Shown piece after piece: positions 54,641 through 64,000 of a stretch of 64,000 bases of DNA. Source of the DNA: Brachypterus glaber (Eukaryota > Arthropoda > Insecta > Coleoptera > Kateretidae); contig OY294046.1 in NCBI GenBank assembly GCA_958510825.1, positions 6,326,595 to 6,390,594 of the forward strand, written 5' to 3'. Each line of letters begins with the position of its first letter. The stretch's first letter is position 1. Below the pieces are notes generated by a model that saw nothing but the letters and a program-made list of their open reading frames with translations, did not search any database and was not told where the DNA came from. The translations under genes and the position numbers were made by a program.

Positions 54641-56223
54641 CTGGATAATTTTATTCCAAAACAGTGCATTAAAAGTGAGTGTTCTACACGAGGCGTCATT
54701 TTCTTTATAAAAATTACAGTACAATTTTAGTTAGCGGGCCGAAAATTTTGGCCCTAGGTCCACTAACTTTTGGTCCTCAAAACGTGAACAAAAAGGGTCA
54801 CTTTTAGAATCAATCGGATAAAGAATATATTTTAACAACTCGTATAGCCATCCATAAAAAATTTCTACGTGTGTACGTTTCCATATCATTCAACTTTTTT
54901 CTGTGAATGTCTGCAAAGTTTATAAAAATAATACATTGCTGCGACCAAATCCCGTCTATATTTTACAAGAAAAATGCGAGATAATAGACAAATGTAATCC
55001 CCAAAGAGAGATGCCGACGCACAAAGGAAAAAACCGAAAAAGCTGGAAAAGACCTAACAAGCACCATAAAGTATTCTTTAGTGCTTCTTAAAATGAAAAA
55101 ATTCGAAATGTTCACGCGCTACCCCCTCATTTTTTCCCCTATAAAAAAATGCTTTAGACCAAAGCAAAGAAGTAGAATTTTTTTAAAAAATTATAAAAAA
55201 ATTGATATTTCGATGCCTAGGGGGTCGGCCACATGACCTCCAATGCCACCTATGACCTTGACTTTTAACATTCACATCGCATGACTCTCTTGACCCGTCC
55301 TTGGCACAGCGCGCACGACTCCCTCTTATGGGAATCAGGCGACTTTGTTAATTCCAAGCATCAGCTTCAAAGCGGTACGTTAGGGAGGTAAATACACGTC
55401 CGGGACAGTTCAAAAAACATGAAATGCCCTTATATACACTACTTGATATATATGTTACAGTAAAGGCCCGAAGTTTGGTTAATCCTAGGATTGACGTGTT
55501 AAACCTCGGATTTACCAATTGGATGTGGTAAAACTACGGAAAAATGTACTACGTCATAACGGCTAATCTTAATAAAACTTGACAAAGGAAAAAACCAAGG
55601 GGTTGGCGAGCGAAGCGAGCAGGGGGTACCCCCCTAGTTTTTAATAATTTTAGAAAACATATACGTTTTACAAAAATTGCTTTTTTTATAGTAGCGACCT
55701 CTAGGAATTGTTTAATTTTGGCAAAACAACATTCTAAAGTCAAAATTTCGATTTATTTATTTATTTATTCGTGATACGAACTTTACACATGTAAAATATT
55801 TGAAAATAATTAAAATAGTTAAAATAAAATATAAGTAAAATATAACAACAATTAATGATAAAAATTTAAAAAATCTCACTTTCAAGATTCAGATCTAAAA
55901 ATTATTTTAAGAAGCACCCTAGAATTTTTAGTATAAATAAACCAATATTGGTTAAAACACTTTTTGAATATTGATTTAATTAAAAATCACTTGACCCAGT
56001 ATTTTTACAGAAAAGCAAAATCTTATTCCAGGCTGGAATTTCCTTTAAATTTTGAGTTAGTAAACCCGATTATGGGTCCCGAATCTAGATCTAGGTAGGC
56101 CAATAATGTCATATTTATCCCAAATTAGTTTAAAAGGACTAAAAATAAAAAAGTAGTATTTTAAGTATTTTTATAAATTAAATTTTGAAATTTAAGATTT
56201 GTGAAAAAAAATATTTCGCATAT
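54641..56223. other. Mixed 1.6 kb, no gene seen
   Basis: Around 55592-55630, GGTTGGCGAGCGAAGCGAGC with GGGGGTACCCCCC forms a GC-rich island like the GC-core elements. Short frames at 54903-55091 and 55549-55743 have no recognisable features. The rest is AT-rich. Confidence 0.4.
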
Positions 56224-56539
56224 ACAGGGTGTCCTGTAAAAAAGTTGAAGGGCAACCTATATTTATATCAAACCAAATTTTTTTTTATTTATAAAAATCT
56301 CAATAAATTGTTAAACTTGAGAAAAATTAAATGAATTTTTTCCAGTAGATATGAAAAATAGATTACTTTGGTATGTAAAATAGAATTATGTGAAAAATAA
56401 AATGGTCAGATGTGTCAGATGGTCAGATGTTGTAGAAATTTTAAGAAAATTAAATAATTGATAGGAATGGGGTGGAAAGAATAAAACCCAAAAGAGTCTT
56501 CAGACTGATGAACATAATTTTATGATAATAAACGTTTCC
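56224..56539. repeat. TACAGGGTGTCC-type terminus and flank
   Basis: TACAGGGTGTCCTGTAAAAA at 56225 is the kind of end found on mariner-like elements. No matching inverse end was found within the next few hundred bases. Confidence 0.35.
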
Positions 56540-56860
56540 GCCATTGTTTTCAGGAAGCATTGCCTACGTGCGTTTGCAGTCGAATGGGGAATAGCTAAAG
56601 AAGTCAGCAACCTCGCAGGAACATCTATATTTATTTAATCCGCCCTTGACTCACTTGATTTACCAAGGCAAGGTCAACATCGCGCCCTCCCATTCCGGAC
56701 AAGGCCCCGGACCCCGGAACGCCGGTCTGCGAGATTACACTATCAATTCTACGTTGTCGTATAAAACCAAAGGCGGCTCTGCAAAAAGTAAAAGTTTAGT
56801 GTAGTGTCGAACCACGAAACCAACGTTTGGATTGTTTTATTAAAAAAAGTAAGTCATACA
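56540..56860 (+). promoter_or_regulatory. GC-rich island with TATA box and splice donor (promoter or LTR)
   Basis: Stands out as GC-rich (GCGCCCTCCCATTCCGGACA, CCCGGACCCCGGAACGCCGG). TATAAAA at 56760-56766 is followed about 30 bases on by a plausible start region, and a good donor AAAAAG/GTAAGT-like site (GTAAGT at 56849-56854) ends the block. It could be the promoter and first non-coding exon of a host gene reading right, or a solo LTR. No protein start inside. Confidence 0.4.
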
Positions 56861-56981
56861 TGTACATAAATTGTTTGAATATACACGTGTGTATGCAAAA
56901 ACGGACCTAAATTGACAAATAACTCCTTTTGCGGAGTAAAAGTATTTTCTGTTACATAATGATTATCTCGGAAACTAAAAT

Positions 56982-57311
56982 AGTTATTTATGGTACTAGT
57001 GGGTAAAGTAAGATATTGCCCATAAGAAAATTAACCTGGCGTCAGCCAAGCAGGTTAATTTTCGAGAGGGCAATATCGGTTTACCCATGAGTGCCATACA
57101 AGGTTTTATCCAATAAATAGCTTAGAAATTCATATTTTTATTAAAAATTTTAATGACATTTACAAGAAAATAATTTGACAAGTGACAGTTAAGTGGGTAA
57201 AATAAATAATTATCCACTCAATAAAGTAAAAGCCACGCGGGGGTTATTATTGAGTTTATCTATTTAAAATAAAGCTGGTAATTGTCTCATTATCTGTATG
57301 TATTGGATAAA
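56982..57311 (+). mobile_element. Family B element, copy 5
   Basis: Full length apart from a few bases lost in the hairpin (CTGCGAGG reduced to CTGG). Confidence 0.88.
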
Positions 57312-59846
57312 CAAAGTTTTATCTATTTGTGTTTCAATACTACGTTTTTTGTAGTTTCTGTTTGCGTGTTATAATAGGCTTCATTGTAAAACAAATTTAT
57401 TGGTTTTTATTCATTGTAAATCAGTTTTGGGTATTTTCTGTTTATTAGTTAGTAACAAAAACAAATCAGAATTATTTGAAATTTATAAAAATTCTGGTTT
57501 CAGCATTTTATTGTTAGTTGTCTTTCACCACCGAAGGTTCTATTTACCTTCCAGGAACAGCAACCATTTGCGTAACTAATCAAAATTTTGGTATTATTCA
57601 CCGATTGTTATTTTACTAAATACTGTAACATACTTTAAACTAGATCAATAACCCAAAAACTACAACTTAAAGTCTACCAAACTATAACTGTGATATAATT
57701 TACCAAATGTTACAGTATTAATAAACACATTTTGCGTGGGGATCCAAATGTACCAGCACGGTCTCTATGTTAGTATGACAACATTTTGTATACAATACAC
57801 ACATTGCAGTATTTAATATCACAAGTAAAGTATTAAATACCAATGGTGGCGATATAAATAACAAATATGTATTAACAAATAACATTCAGTATTAAAAATA
57901 CAATGAAAGGAGGGTATCGCATTTTGTTATAGATCCATAAAAAATAAATACTTAGCTAAAATTTCATTCCTTTTTACATCCCGGACGATATTTTAATTAA
58001 TTATTTTAATTACGAATTTTGACATATGTCAATGCACGATTTGGCAACATTGCACGAAACTTCAAGTGTCAAATGTCATCTCGTCAAAATAAAAATAACT
58101 TTGCACGTTAACTACTACAGTGGGGCGAAAGGAAAGGGTCTGTGTTGTGTTCACTGCTCTTGACTATAATATTAAAATGTTTTGTTGTGTTTTATTGGTT
58201 TTCACGGATTCAATATACTGTAATTCAATGTGTAATTAGGCTGGACTTATGTGACTAGTTTCTTATGTTTCAGTACGATTATGGAGTTATTTTTGAGGGA
58301 TTTATTCTATAATAACGTTGTGAGCAAACGAGCAGTTTCTACGATAACCTAAAACATGTAGTCCATGGGACAGTGTTACCCAAGACAAGTAATTTAATGT
58401 TAAGACATGTTAAATTAATTTATTTCCAACTTTTAATATTAATTAAATATATTTATTTAAAAATAAATATATTTAATTAATATTGTAGTGTTTTTATTAT
58501 ACATTCTACCTAAATGTAGGTATTTATGTTGGTTTTTAGATTAACAAAAATATTGCTTTTTTTCAATATCATATCACATTTAGTGCAAGAATAATGCGAT
58601 GTTGTCGGGTTTACGATAACAAATAATTCCTGAGTTTTTAATATGTTTTCTCATTTTGTTCTTTATTAACAAACAACACAGTTATTTATCATTTCTTTTC
58701 ATCATTTTGCAATTTTTTGAACAAAAGCATATTTTTATTATTTAGCCCAAAACTCCTATTTAAAACGATACCCTTCTTTCCTGAGTGTATAAGAATCTGA
58801 AGTGTCAGGTGTCTTGAATATGGGATAATATAATAAAGATTTAAAGTATCTTATATTTTCTCAAATTTTCGCAATACTTGCAGGTTTTTATTTATTTATT
58901 TCGAATGAAATATTTTATTTTCATTACAACTTCTACTTCAATAAAGGATAAACAGAGTGCCTGAATTATTTATTTTGGTGTTTAATGTCGATTTTTCAAA
59001 GACGGGAAATGGAATGTTTCCCATTTGTTTCCTAAATAAAAACGCAGAGAGAAAGGTGTATTGTAATCCTACAAGTTTGAGGCTTTTACAAAATAAATAT
59101 AAGAACATTCAATAAAATAAAAGAAAAATGAGAAAACTGCAATCGGAAAATAGTTTTTAAAATATAGCCTTAGTAAAAATAATTTTTCCCTGCTAATACT
59201 CCTACTTTTTAACAACCTTATTCAGGGTGTTTCCACAGGAGCTTACTCCCTACTAGGAAGAAAAACTATAAATATAATAAAAATTTAAAGTAAGAATAAT
59301 ATATTTTTTTATGTTCTTCCAAATATAATTTATTTTAAATCCGGAAGAACTTGCTAGTTTCCTTACGTCATAAAAATGTGGTTGACGATCAATTTCTGCT
59401 CTACCATACATGCCCCAGATATATTTAATACTGTTAAACAAGACAATGAGACAGCGGCGGGCCAATTTTTGTTTTTTCGATAATTTTTTCTCAGAGAAAC
59501 CAAAATATCCTTAACTTTTTTCCATCAGTTTATAAAAACATTTGTTATAGTTCAGTTCCTCAATTGCAGTTTGCCTTGTCATTTTTGTAATAATCAAGGC
59601 TACAAAAACAAAACAAGAATCTTGTTACCAGATCAAGTTCCTTGATCATATAAGAAATAAATAATTTATTAATCATTATCCATTAATATTGATTGTTATT
59701 TGCCTGATATTTTAATGTTAACATACAGGTTTAAGGTTACATAATTTGGCTTTGAAAGAGATCATTCACATCTTGTTTCAAATCTGTTTTTCTGTTATGC
59801 AAATGCTGTCAAATGCACGTGCTAGATCGATTAAAAGACCAGGTAT
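57312..59846. other. Long AT-rich stretch, no clear gene
   Basis: Includes a perfect AT hairpin (58435-58484). GGAGGGTATCG (about 57908) and its near-inverse CGATACCCTTCTTTCC (about 58765) might bound a decayed element. The minus frame 59253-59465 (NSIKYIWGMYGRAEIDRQPH) is protein-like but unrecognised. Confidence 0.35.
58435..58484. repeat. Perfect AT-only hairpin, 24-bp arms
   Basis: AATATTAATTAAATATATTT plus ATTT, a 2-base spacer, then the exact inverse. Such cruciform-prone sites also arise by chance or by element loss. Confidence 0.85.
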
Positions 59847-60126
59847 AAACTCATTGTTAACAGTGAGATATACATAGTATATTACAATGTATTATTACAT
59901 AACTAGTGTGGAAAGTGACATATTTCACACAGTGAAAAGGTTTACGAAGGAGCCGTTAGGCGAGAAAATCCCACAAGTGTACGAAGAAACTCATTGTTAA
60001 CAGTGAGATATACATAGTATATTACAATGTATTATTACATAACTAGTGTGAAAAGTGACATATTTCACACAGTGAAAAGGATTACGAAGGAGCCGTTAGG
60101 CGACAAAATCCCACAAGTGTACGGAA
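59847..60126. repeat. 140-bp tandem duplication
   Basis: 59847-59986 is repeated at 59987-60126 with few differences (for example AGTGTGGAAAG/AGTGTGAAAAG). It begins AAACTCATTGTTAACAGTGA and spans the left half of a GC-core palindrome. Confidence 0.92.
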
Positions 60127-60165
60127 TATACTTTCCAATGAGTTATGTACACTATTTTTCCTACG
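59877..60165. mobile_element. Palindromic GC-core element, type 5, copy 2
   Basis: GTATATTACAATGTATTATT then ACATAACTAGTGTGGAAAG, inverted as ACTTTCCAATGAGTTATGTA at about 60130-60150, then ACACTATTTTTCCTACGATC. Related to 25299-25442. Its left arm is duplicated by the 140-bp repeat. Confidence 0.65.
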
Positions 60166-60341
60166 ATCCCAAAAAATATATAGAATTTCTTAATTTAAAA
60201 TTTTATAATTTTTATTACTTATTTTCGAGGTTTAAAAAAAAGCAAAACATAAAATAGCATACAAATTCATATACGTATGTTATACGTATGTATGTATGAT
60301 AATATGATATGATATGATAATATGATTTTTATTTACTTTTA

Positions 60342-60753
60342 ATGGAGCTTTCTACAACTAGAATTATGAAACAAAAGACGTCTACCCTATCTCTATCTTA
60401 TTTGTGCTACGCTTTCCAGCCAACCAAATAAATACTGTATTTGTTTTTCATACAACAAATGCAGTATTTATTTGGTTGGCCGGAAAGTGTAGCACTGAGC
60501 GGCACGAACGAACATAGCTAATGTGACTCTGCAGAATAAGATAATTCTACTAAAATTTAGATGGCGCCAGTAATTTCTTTAATAAAAATAATGTAGTTAC
60601 ACTTTTCGCCCGGCCAAGTAAATATTGTATTTGTTCAACAAAGAACAAATACAGAATTCGTTTGGTTGGGTGGAAGTGAGAGTGTATGTATGTCTTCTAT
60701 CCTTTTTGGGTAGAACTTTTGTCCCTGTCTAATCTAACTAGAGAAATCGCCAT
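60342..60753 (-). mobile_element. Family A MITE, copy 5 (inverted)
   Basis: Inverse of 39-450, full length, both hairpins intact. A TGATA-rich patch (about 60297-60325) sits just before it. Confidence 0.88.
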
Positions 60754-61191
60754 TCAGTTGGTTTTATATTGAAATATATTATGGTATACTATGCCTGCAG
60801 GCGTATCGAATAAATTTTATAAACCTTTGCTAAAAATAGAAAAAGGTTTATAGATTTCAAAATTAACTGGTGATTAATAAAATATGAGACAAAGAGCTTT
60901 TGTTAAAAATAAACATCCGCGTTCTCTTTGGCCCTTTCAATCCGGATTTCATTTCTCTGGGTTTATGTAAGGTGTTTTGTGTAAATATAAAAAGATTACA
61001 AAAAATTTATATTTTATATTTCATAAAGCTGAGATGTATTTCCAGATATAAAGACACCTAAAAAATGTTATCCCTTTAAAAACCGTTTTTCTTCTTCTTC
61101 TCTTTATTTTTGGCCTTTGCTATTATGTCAATTAGCCAGCTCGCTACTCCTTTGTTAGTTTCTGCAGATGGTTTGTCTGGTTGCTACCATA
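60754..61191. other. AT-rich stretch, no gene seen
   Basis: No supported feature beyond a short CTT run near 61090. Confidence 0.35.
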
Positions 61192-61608
61192 CCATCGCTT
61201 TCTTTCGGCCTGGTCTTCTGTAAGACTTCTCGTGGGACCTCCCAATTCTGTTTAAATGTGCGTAGGAATAAATAAATTTCTTCTATCATAACCTCAAAAA
61301 CATGTGGATAACCCTAATCCAGATTCAACCACTAAATTACATCACATATACATCGCTTTCTTTTGGCCTGGTCTTTTGTAAGACTTCTTAACTGTTTACT
61401 TCTTCTTATCTGTTATCCTTGTTTCAAATAAATAAAATTACTTCACTACCATCGCTTTCTTTCGGCCTGGTCTTCTGTAAGACTTCTCGTGGGACCTCCC
61501 AATTCTGTTTAAATGTGCGTAGGAATAAATAAATTTCTTCTATCATAACCTCAAAAATATGTGGATAACCCTAATCCAGATTCAACCACCAAATTACATC
61601 ACATATCC
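61192..61608. repeat. Direct repeats of a 160-bp unit, spacing 257 bp
   Basis: ATCGCTTTCTTTCGGCCTGG ... CACATAT at 61192-61350 recurs nearly unchanged at 61449-61608. A shorter version of its start (TCGCTTTCTTTTGGCCTGG) lies between at about 61352. This is an incomplete tandem array. Confidence 0.85.
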
Positions 61609-62184
61609 TAACATTCCATTGTAAAATCAATATCAATAGTTATACCGATTGTAGATTTGATAATATTTTCTTTACAAACACATTTTTACATAAATTACTT
61701 GATACATCTGGCGCGAAAAACTTACGCCATTTTAATTTCACCTTATATGTTTAACACCCTACCACCTTCGCGTCACCCACGCGAATGAAAAACCGTTTTT
61801 ATTCCTTTAAAAGTCATAAGTAGAATTACGTAAAGCTACATTGGTCTCCTCCTTCCCCTCGTAACACTAAGCACTGTACCCCTTCCACCTCACCCTGTTC
61901 GCTACGTATTTTAAGAACTTTATAATTAATTTGTTTAAACAATATGTAGTTGTACACAACTGTTCTTTTAATGTTTTCTGTTTATATATTGAATTGTGAA
62001 TTTTCGTACTGTTACCGTAACCTCTTTCCCGATGAGTTATTTTAATGTTTCTGACATTTCTAACCTCACTGCTGTAATGGGGCCCAAAAACTTTAATTAC
62101 TGAGATTGCCCTGATGACGTGCAAATTCATGCACGAAAAGTAGGCAACCTACTAATTTCGATATCCTATATCTCACGACTGCCT
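61609..62184. other. AT-rich stretch, no gene seen
   Basis: Small palindrome CGTGCAAATTCATGCACG near 62117. No gene recognised. Confidence 0.35.
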
Positions 62185-62270
62185 TACTCTTTATAGGAAC
62201 TTTTTTTGGTATTTTTGGATGCAGAATCACCTCTTAAATTTTGGCATGGCAATTATTGATGACTGTATGT
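62185..62270 (+). repeat. Family F terminal fragment
   Basis: CTTTATAGGAACTTTTTTTG ... GCAGAATCACCTCTTAAATT ... GCATGGCAATTATTGATGAC, the end region of family F. The outer GGGTG is degraded. Confidence 0.65.
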
Positions 62271-62334
62271 TTTTATCCAGTTTGAACGATAACATACTGA
62301 AGAGCCCCATGCACGTAGCATTTAAATGAACTTT

Positions 62335-62360
62335 TTTAGTTTAGTTTAGTTTAGTTTAGT
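62335..62360. repeat. (TTTAG)n short array
   Basis: About five TTTAG units. Not the TTAGG telomere repeat of most insects. Confidence 0.85.
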
Positions 62361-62712
62361 ATAAAACATTTATTTTGACATCCCTACAGTACTGAAAGGG
62401 TTAAAACAATTCTCAACAACTACATATTTTGCATGTTTGCTGATCCTAATTAGAGCTTTTGTCGCGAGTGCTTTTTTATGCCTCAATTGTTTTGCTAATT
62501 TGGCCACTTTTGAATCGCACTTTGGTAACATAATAACACACAAAGGACAATTGTTTGTTTTTTTTTCACGATCAAGTATAAATTAACTAGGATGGGCCAA
62601 GAAAATTTCAAATTAATTTTTTTTTTAATTACTAGACGCAGCTTTAAGGCCGAGTAGTCTACAAGCTCATCGTAGTTTTTAAGGTATCATTTGACCCAGC
62701 ATGAAATATATT

Positions 62713-63146
62713 CAGTACACTGAAAAAAAATGACTTTCTTGGCTCAAAGTAGTCAACACTCTTGGCAGTTATTCTTTTAGCTTAAAAGATGTGTAGTTTC
62801 AAACAAAAGTATTTATCTTGTCCCAAGAAAAGAGTCGCTTTTGAAATATTTTTAGAATTCTCTTGGACCTGGCGCATTTGAGGCAAAAACCATTTATCTT
62901 GTTTTAAGATTGTTAAAAATTAAATAATTTTAAATGCTTTGGCCAAAGAATTTTTCTTTTGAGACAAAACTACTTGCATTTCACACAAGATCAAAAAAAA
63001 ATAAGTTAAAGAATCAGAAAGATCTTGGCAAGTGAATTATATTTTCATGTTAAGAGAAGACGCTTTTGGACGTATTCTAGAGTGCGAAGCATTTGGCCTA
63101 ATTGCATATGCCATTACCGCAAAGGATCCTTTTTTTCAGGGTACGA
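62713..63146. mobile_element. TIR element with GTACMCTGAAAAAAA ends
   Basis: AGTACACTGAAAAAAAATGA at the left; the right end reads CGTACCCTGAAAAAAAGGAT in inverse. About 434 bp. The interior has repeated 'CTTG...AAGA' words (about 62740, 62818, 62860, 62895). Single copy here. Confidence 0.5.
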
Positions 63147-63194
63147 TGCCGGTATATGAAACCTTATTTTTTTGTCACTATGCCGTCACTTTTG

Positions 63195-63990
63195 GGCGGT
63201 ACAAGTGAGTACAAAGGTAAATTGAATTTGTCATCCGGACACCCGGGTGCACCCCCTTTTAAGGTCATTTGACCCAGTACGGCGTTTGTACAGTTCGATT
63301 TGTATGCTTTCATAGATTCATTATTGAGCAACGCCGTACATTTTTGCTGGTTTCAAGGGCGGGAACCGTGAAATTTCACCTTAAATGAATTTTTCTCGAA
63401 AACGGTTAATCTTACAGTATTATAACAAGAGTACCTTTTTTGTGTATTTTGACATGAGGAATCATATTCCAAAAATAAAATTACATAAAAGTTACACAGA
63501 AAAAAGTTTAAGACAAAAAACAGATAAAGTACCCCTATTTCGCACACCCCTGGTTAAAATAAGTACATGAAAATAACATACTAAGATACACCTTATTAAG
63601 ATTAGTTCATGTGTAAAACCTTCTTGCTATATCTCAAAGGGTTCTTGAGTTATTAAATAAAAAGCCTATTTTTTCCAAAGGGACTTAGCTCCCTTACGAT
63701 TCAGTTTTAGACATGTTTATAGGAACATTTTGTCATATTTTATGATGTTGAATCACCCCTTAAAATTTTGGATCTTATTTCAAAGACACTAGTTAAATGG
63801 TAGGGGTTTCCGCCCAGGTTTTCTCGCCCTTGTACCAGCAAAAATGTACGGCGTTGCTGAATGATGAATCCATGAAAGCGTAAAAATCGAATTGTACAAA
63901 CGCAATACTGGGTCAAATGACCTGAAAAGGGGTGTCCGGATGACAAATTCAATTTACCTGTGTACTAACTTGTACTCACTTTTAAATTTT
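63195..63990. mobile_element. Foldback at window edge with family F-like core
   Basis: Arms of about 165-175 bp: ACAAGTGAGTACAAAGGTAA ... CATTTGACCCAGTACGGCGT ... CAACGCCGTACATTTTTGCT (63200-63350) is inverted at about 63820-63985. The middle (63400-63790) is a diverged family F sequence (CTTAGCTCCCTTACGATTCA, TGAATCACCCCTTAAAATTT). The last bases (TTTTAAATTTTGGATCCTAT) echo 63761-63780, so more of the element may lie beyond 64000. Confidence 0.7.
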
Positions 63991-64000
63991 GGATCCTATT

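Noticed and set aside
54448..54724. Poly-Ser and poly-Phe frames
   Set aside because: Products of the (AAG)n tract beside a SINE.
62335..62360. Telomere-type repeat
   Set aside because: The unit is TTTAG with only about five copies; the usual insect telomere repeat is TTAGG.

Overview
This is AT-rich eukaryotic DNA, almost certainly from an insect. It is a repeat-dense intergenic or intronic stretch with no intact host gene that I can support. The insect reading rests on the kinds of repeats present: non-LTR retrotransposons, tRNA-derived SINEs, Penelope-like elements and many TIR/MITE-type elements. A fragment of a USP2/USP8-type ubiquitin protease also fits. I cannot name the species. There is a 200-N assembly gap at 14053-14252.

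Layout. 1-1.7 kb: a hairpin-rich MITE (family A) and a broken ubiquitin-specific protease. 1.7-7.7 kb: foldback elements, a MITE (family B), and a Penelope-like foldback (PLE-1) that carries a younger TIR element in one arm. 8-13.5 kb: two tRNA-derived SINE heads, simple repeats, family F/E repeats, and a second Penelope-like foldback (PLE-2) nested in a MITE. 14.3-17.6 kb: the only long intact ORF, a LINE ORF2 of about 988 aa with endonuclease and reverse transcriptase. 18.8-25 kb: a SINE with a 30-bp target duplication, TIR elements, a (TTAC)n array and a 5'-truncated LINE. 25-32 kb: family F/E repeats split by a LINE fragment and by an unexplained 3.6-kb insertion. 33-45.5 kb: many TIR elements, including one with a remnant of a probable tyrosine-recombinase gene. 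45.5-50.7 kb: a second recombinase remnant and a near-identical 1426-bp tandem duplication. 51-64 kb: more copies of families A and B, palindromic GC-core elements, a GC-rich promoter-like island, and a foldback at the right edge.

The window reads as a record of nested insertions, several datable from within it. PLE-1 and PLE-2 each sit between 13-bp direct repeats. A TIR element interrupts one PLE-1 arm, and the other arm preserves the empty site. A LINE fragment at 27.7 kb has its empty site at 10.7 kb. The most interesting threads are hammerhead-ribozyme-like cores in the PLE arms, and a structural class of palindromic GC-core elements with conserved flanking boxes. Two members of that class lie beside N-terminal fragments of what look like Crypton/phage-integrase-type recombinases. 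All family names come from reading the sequence; no search was run.
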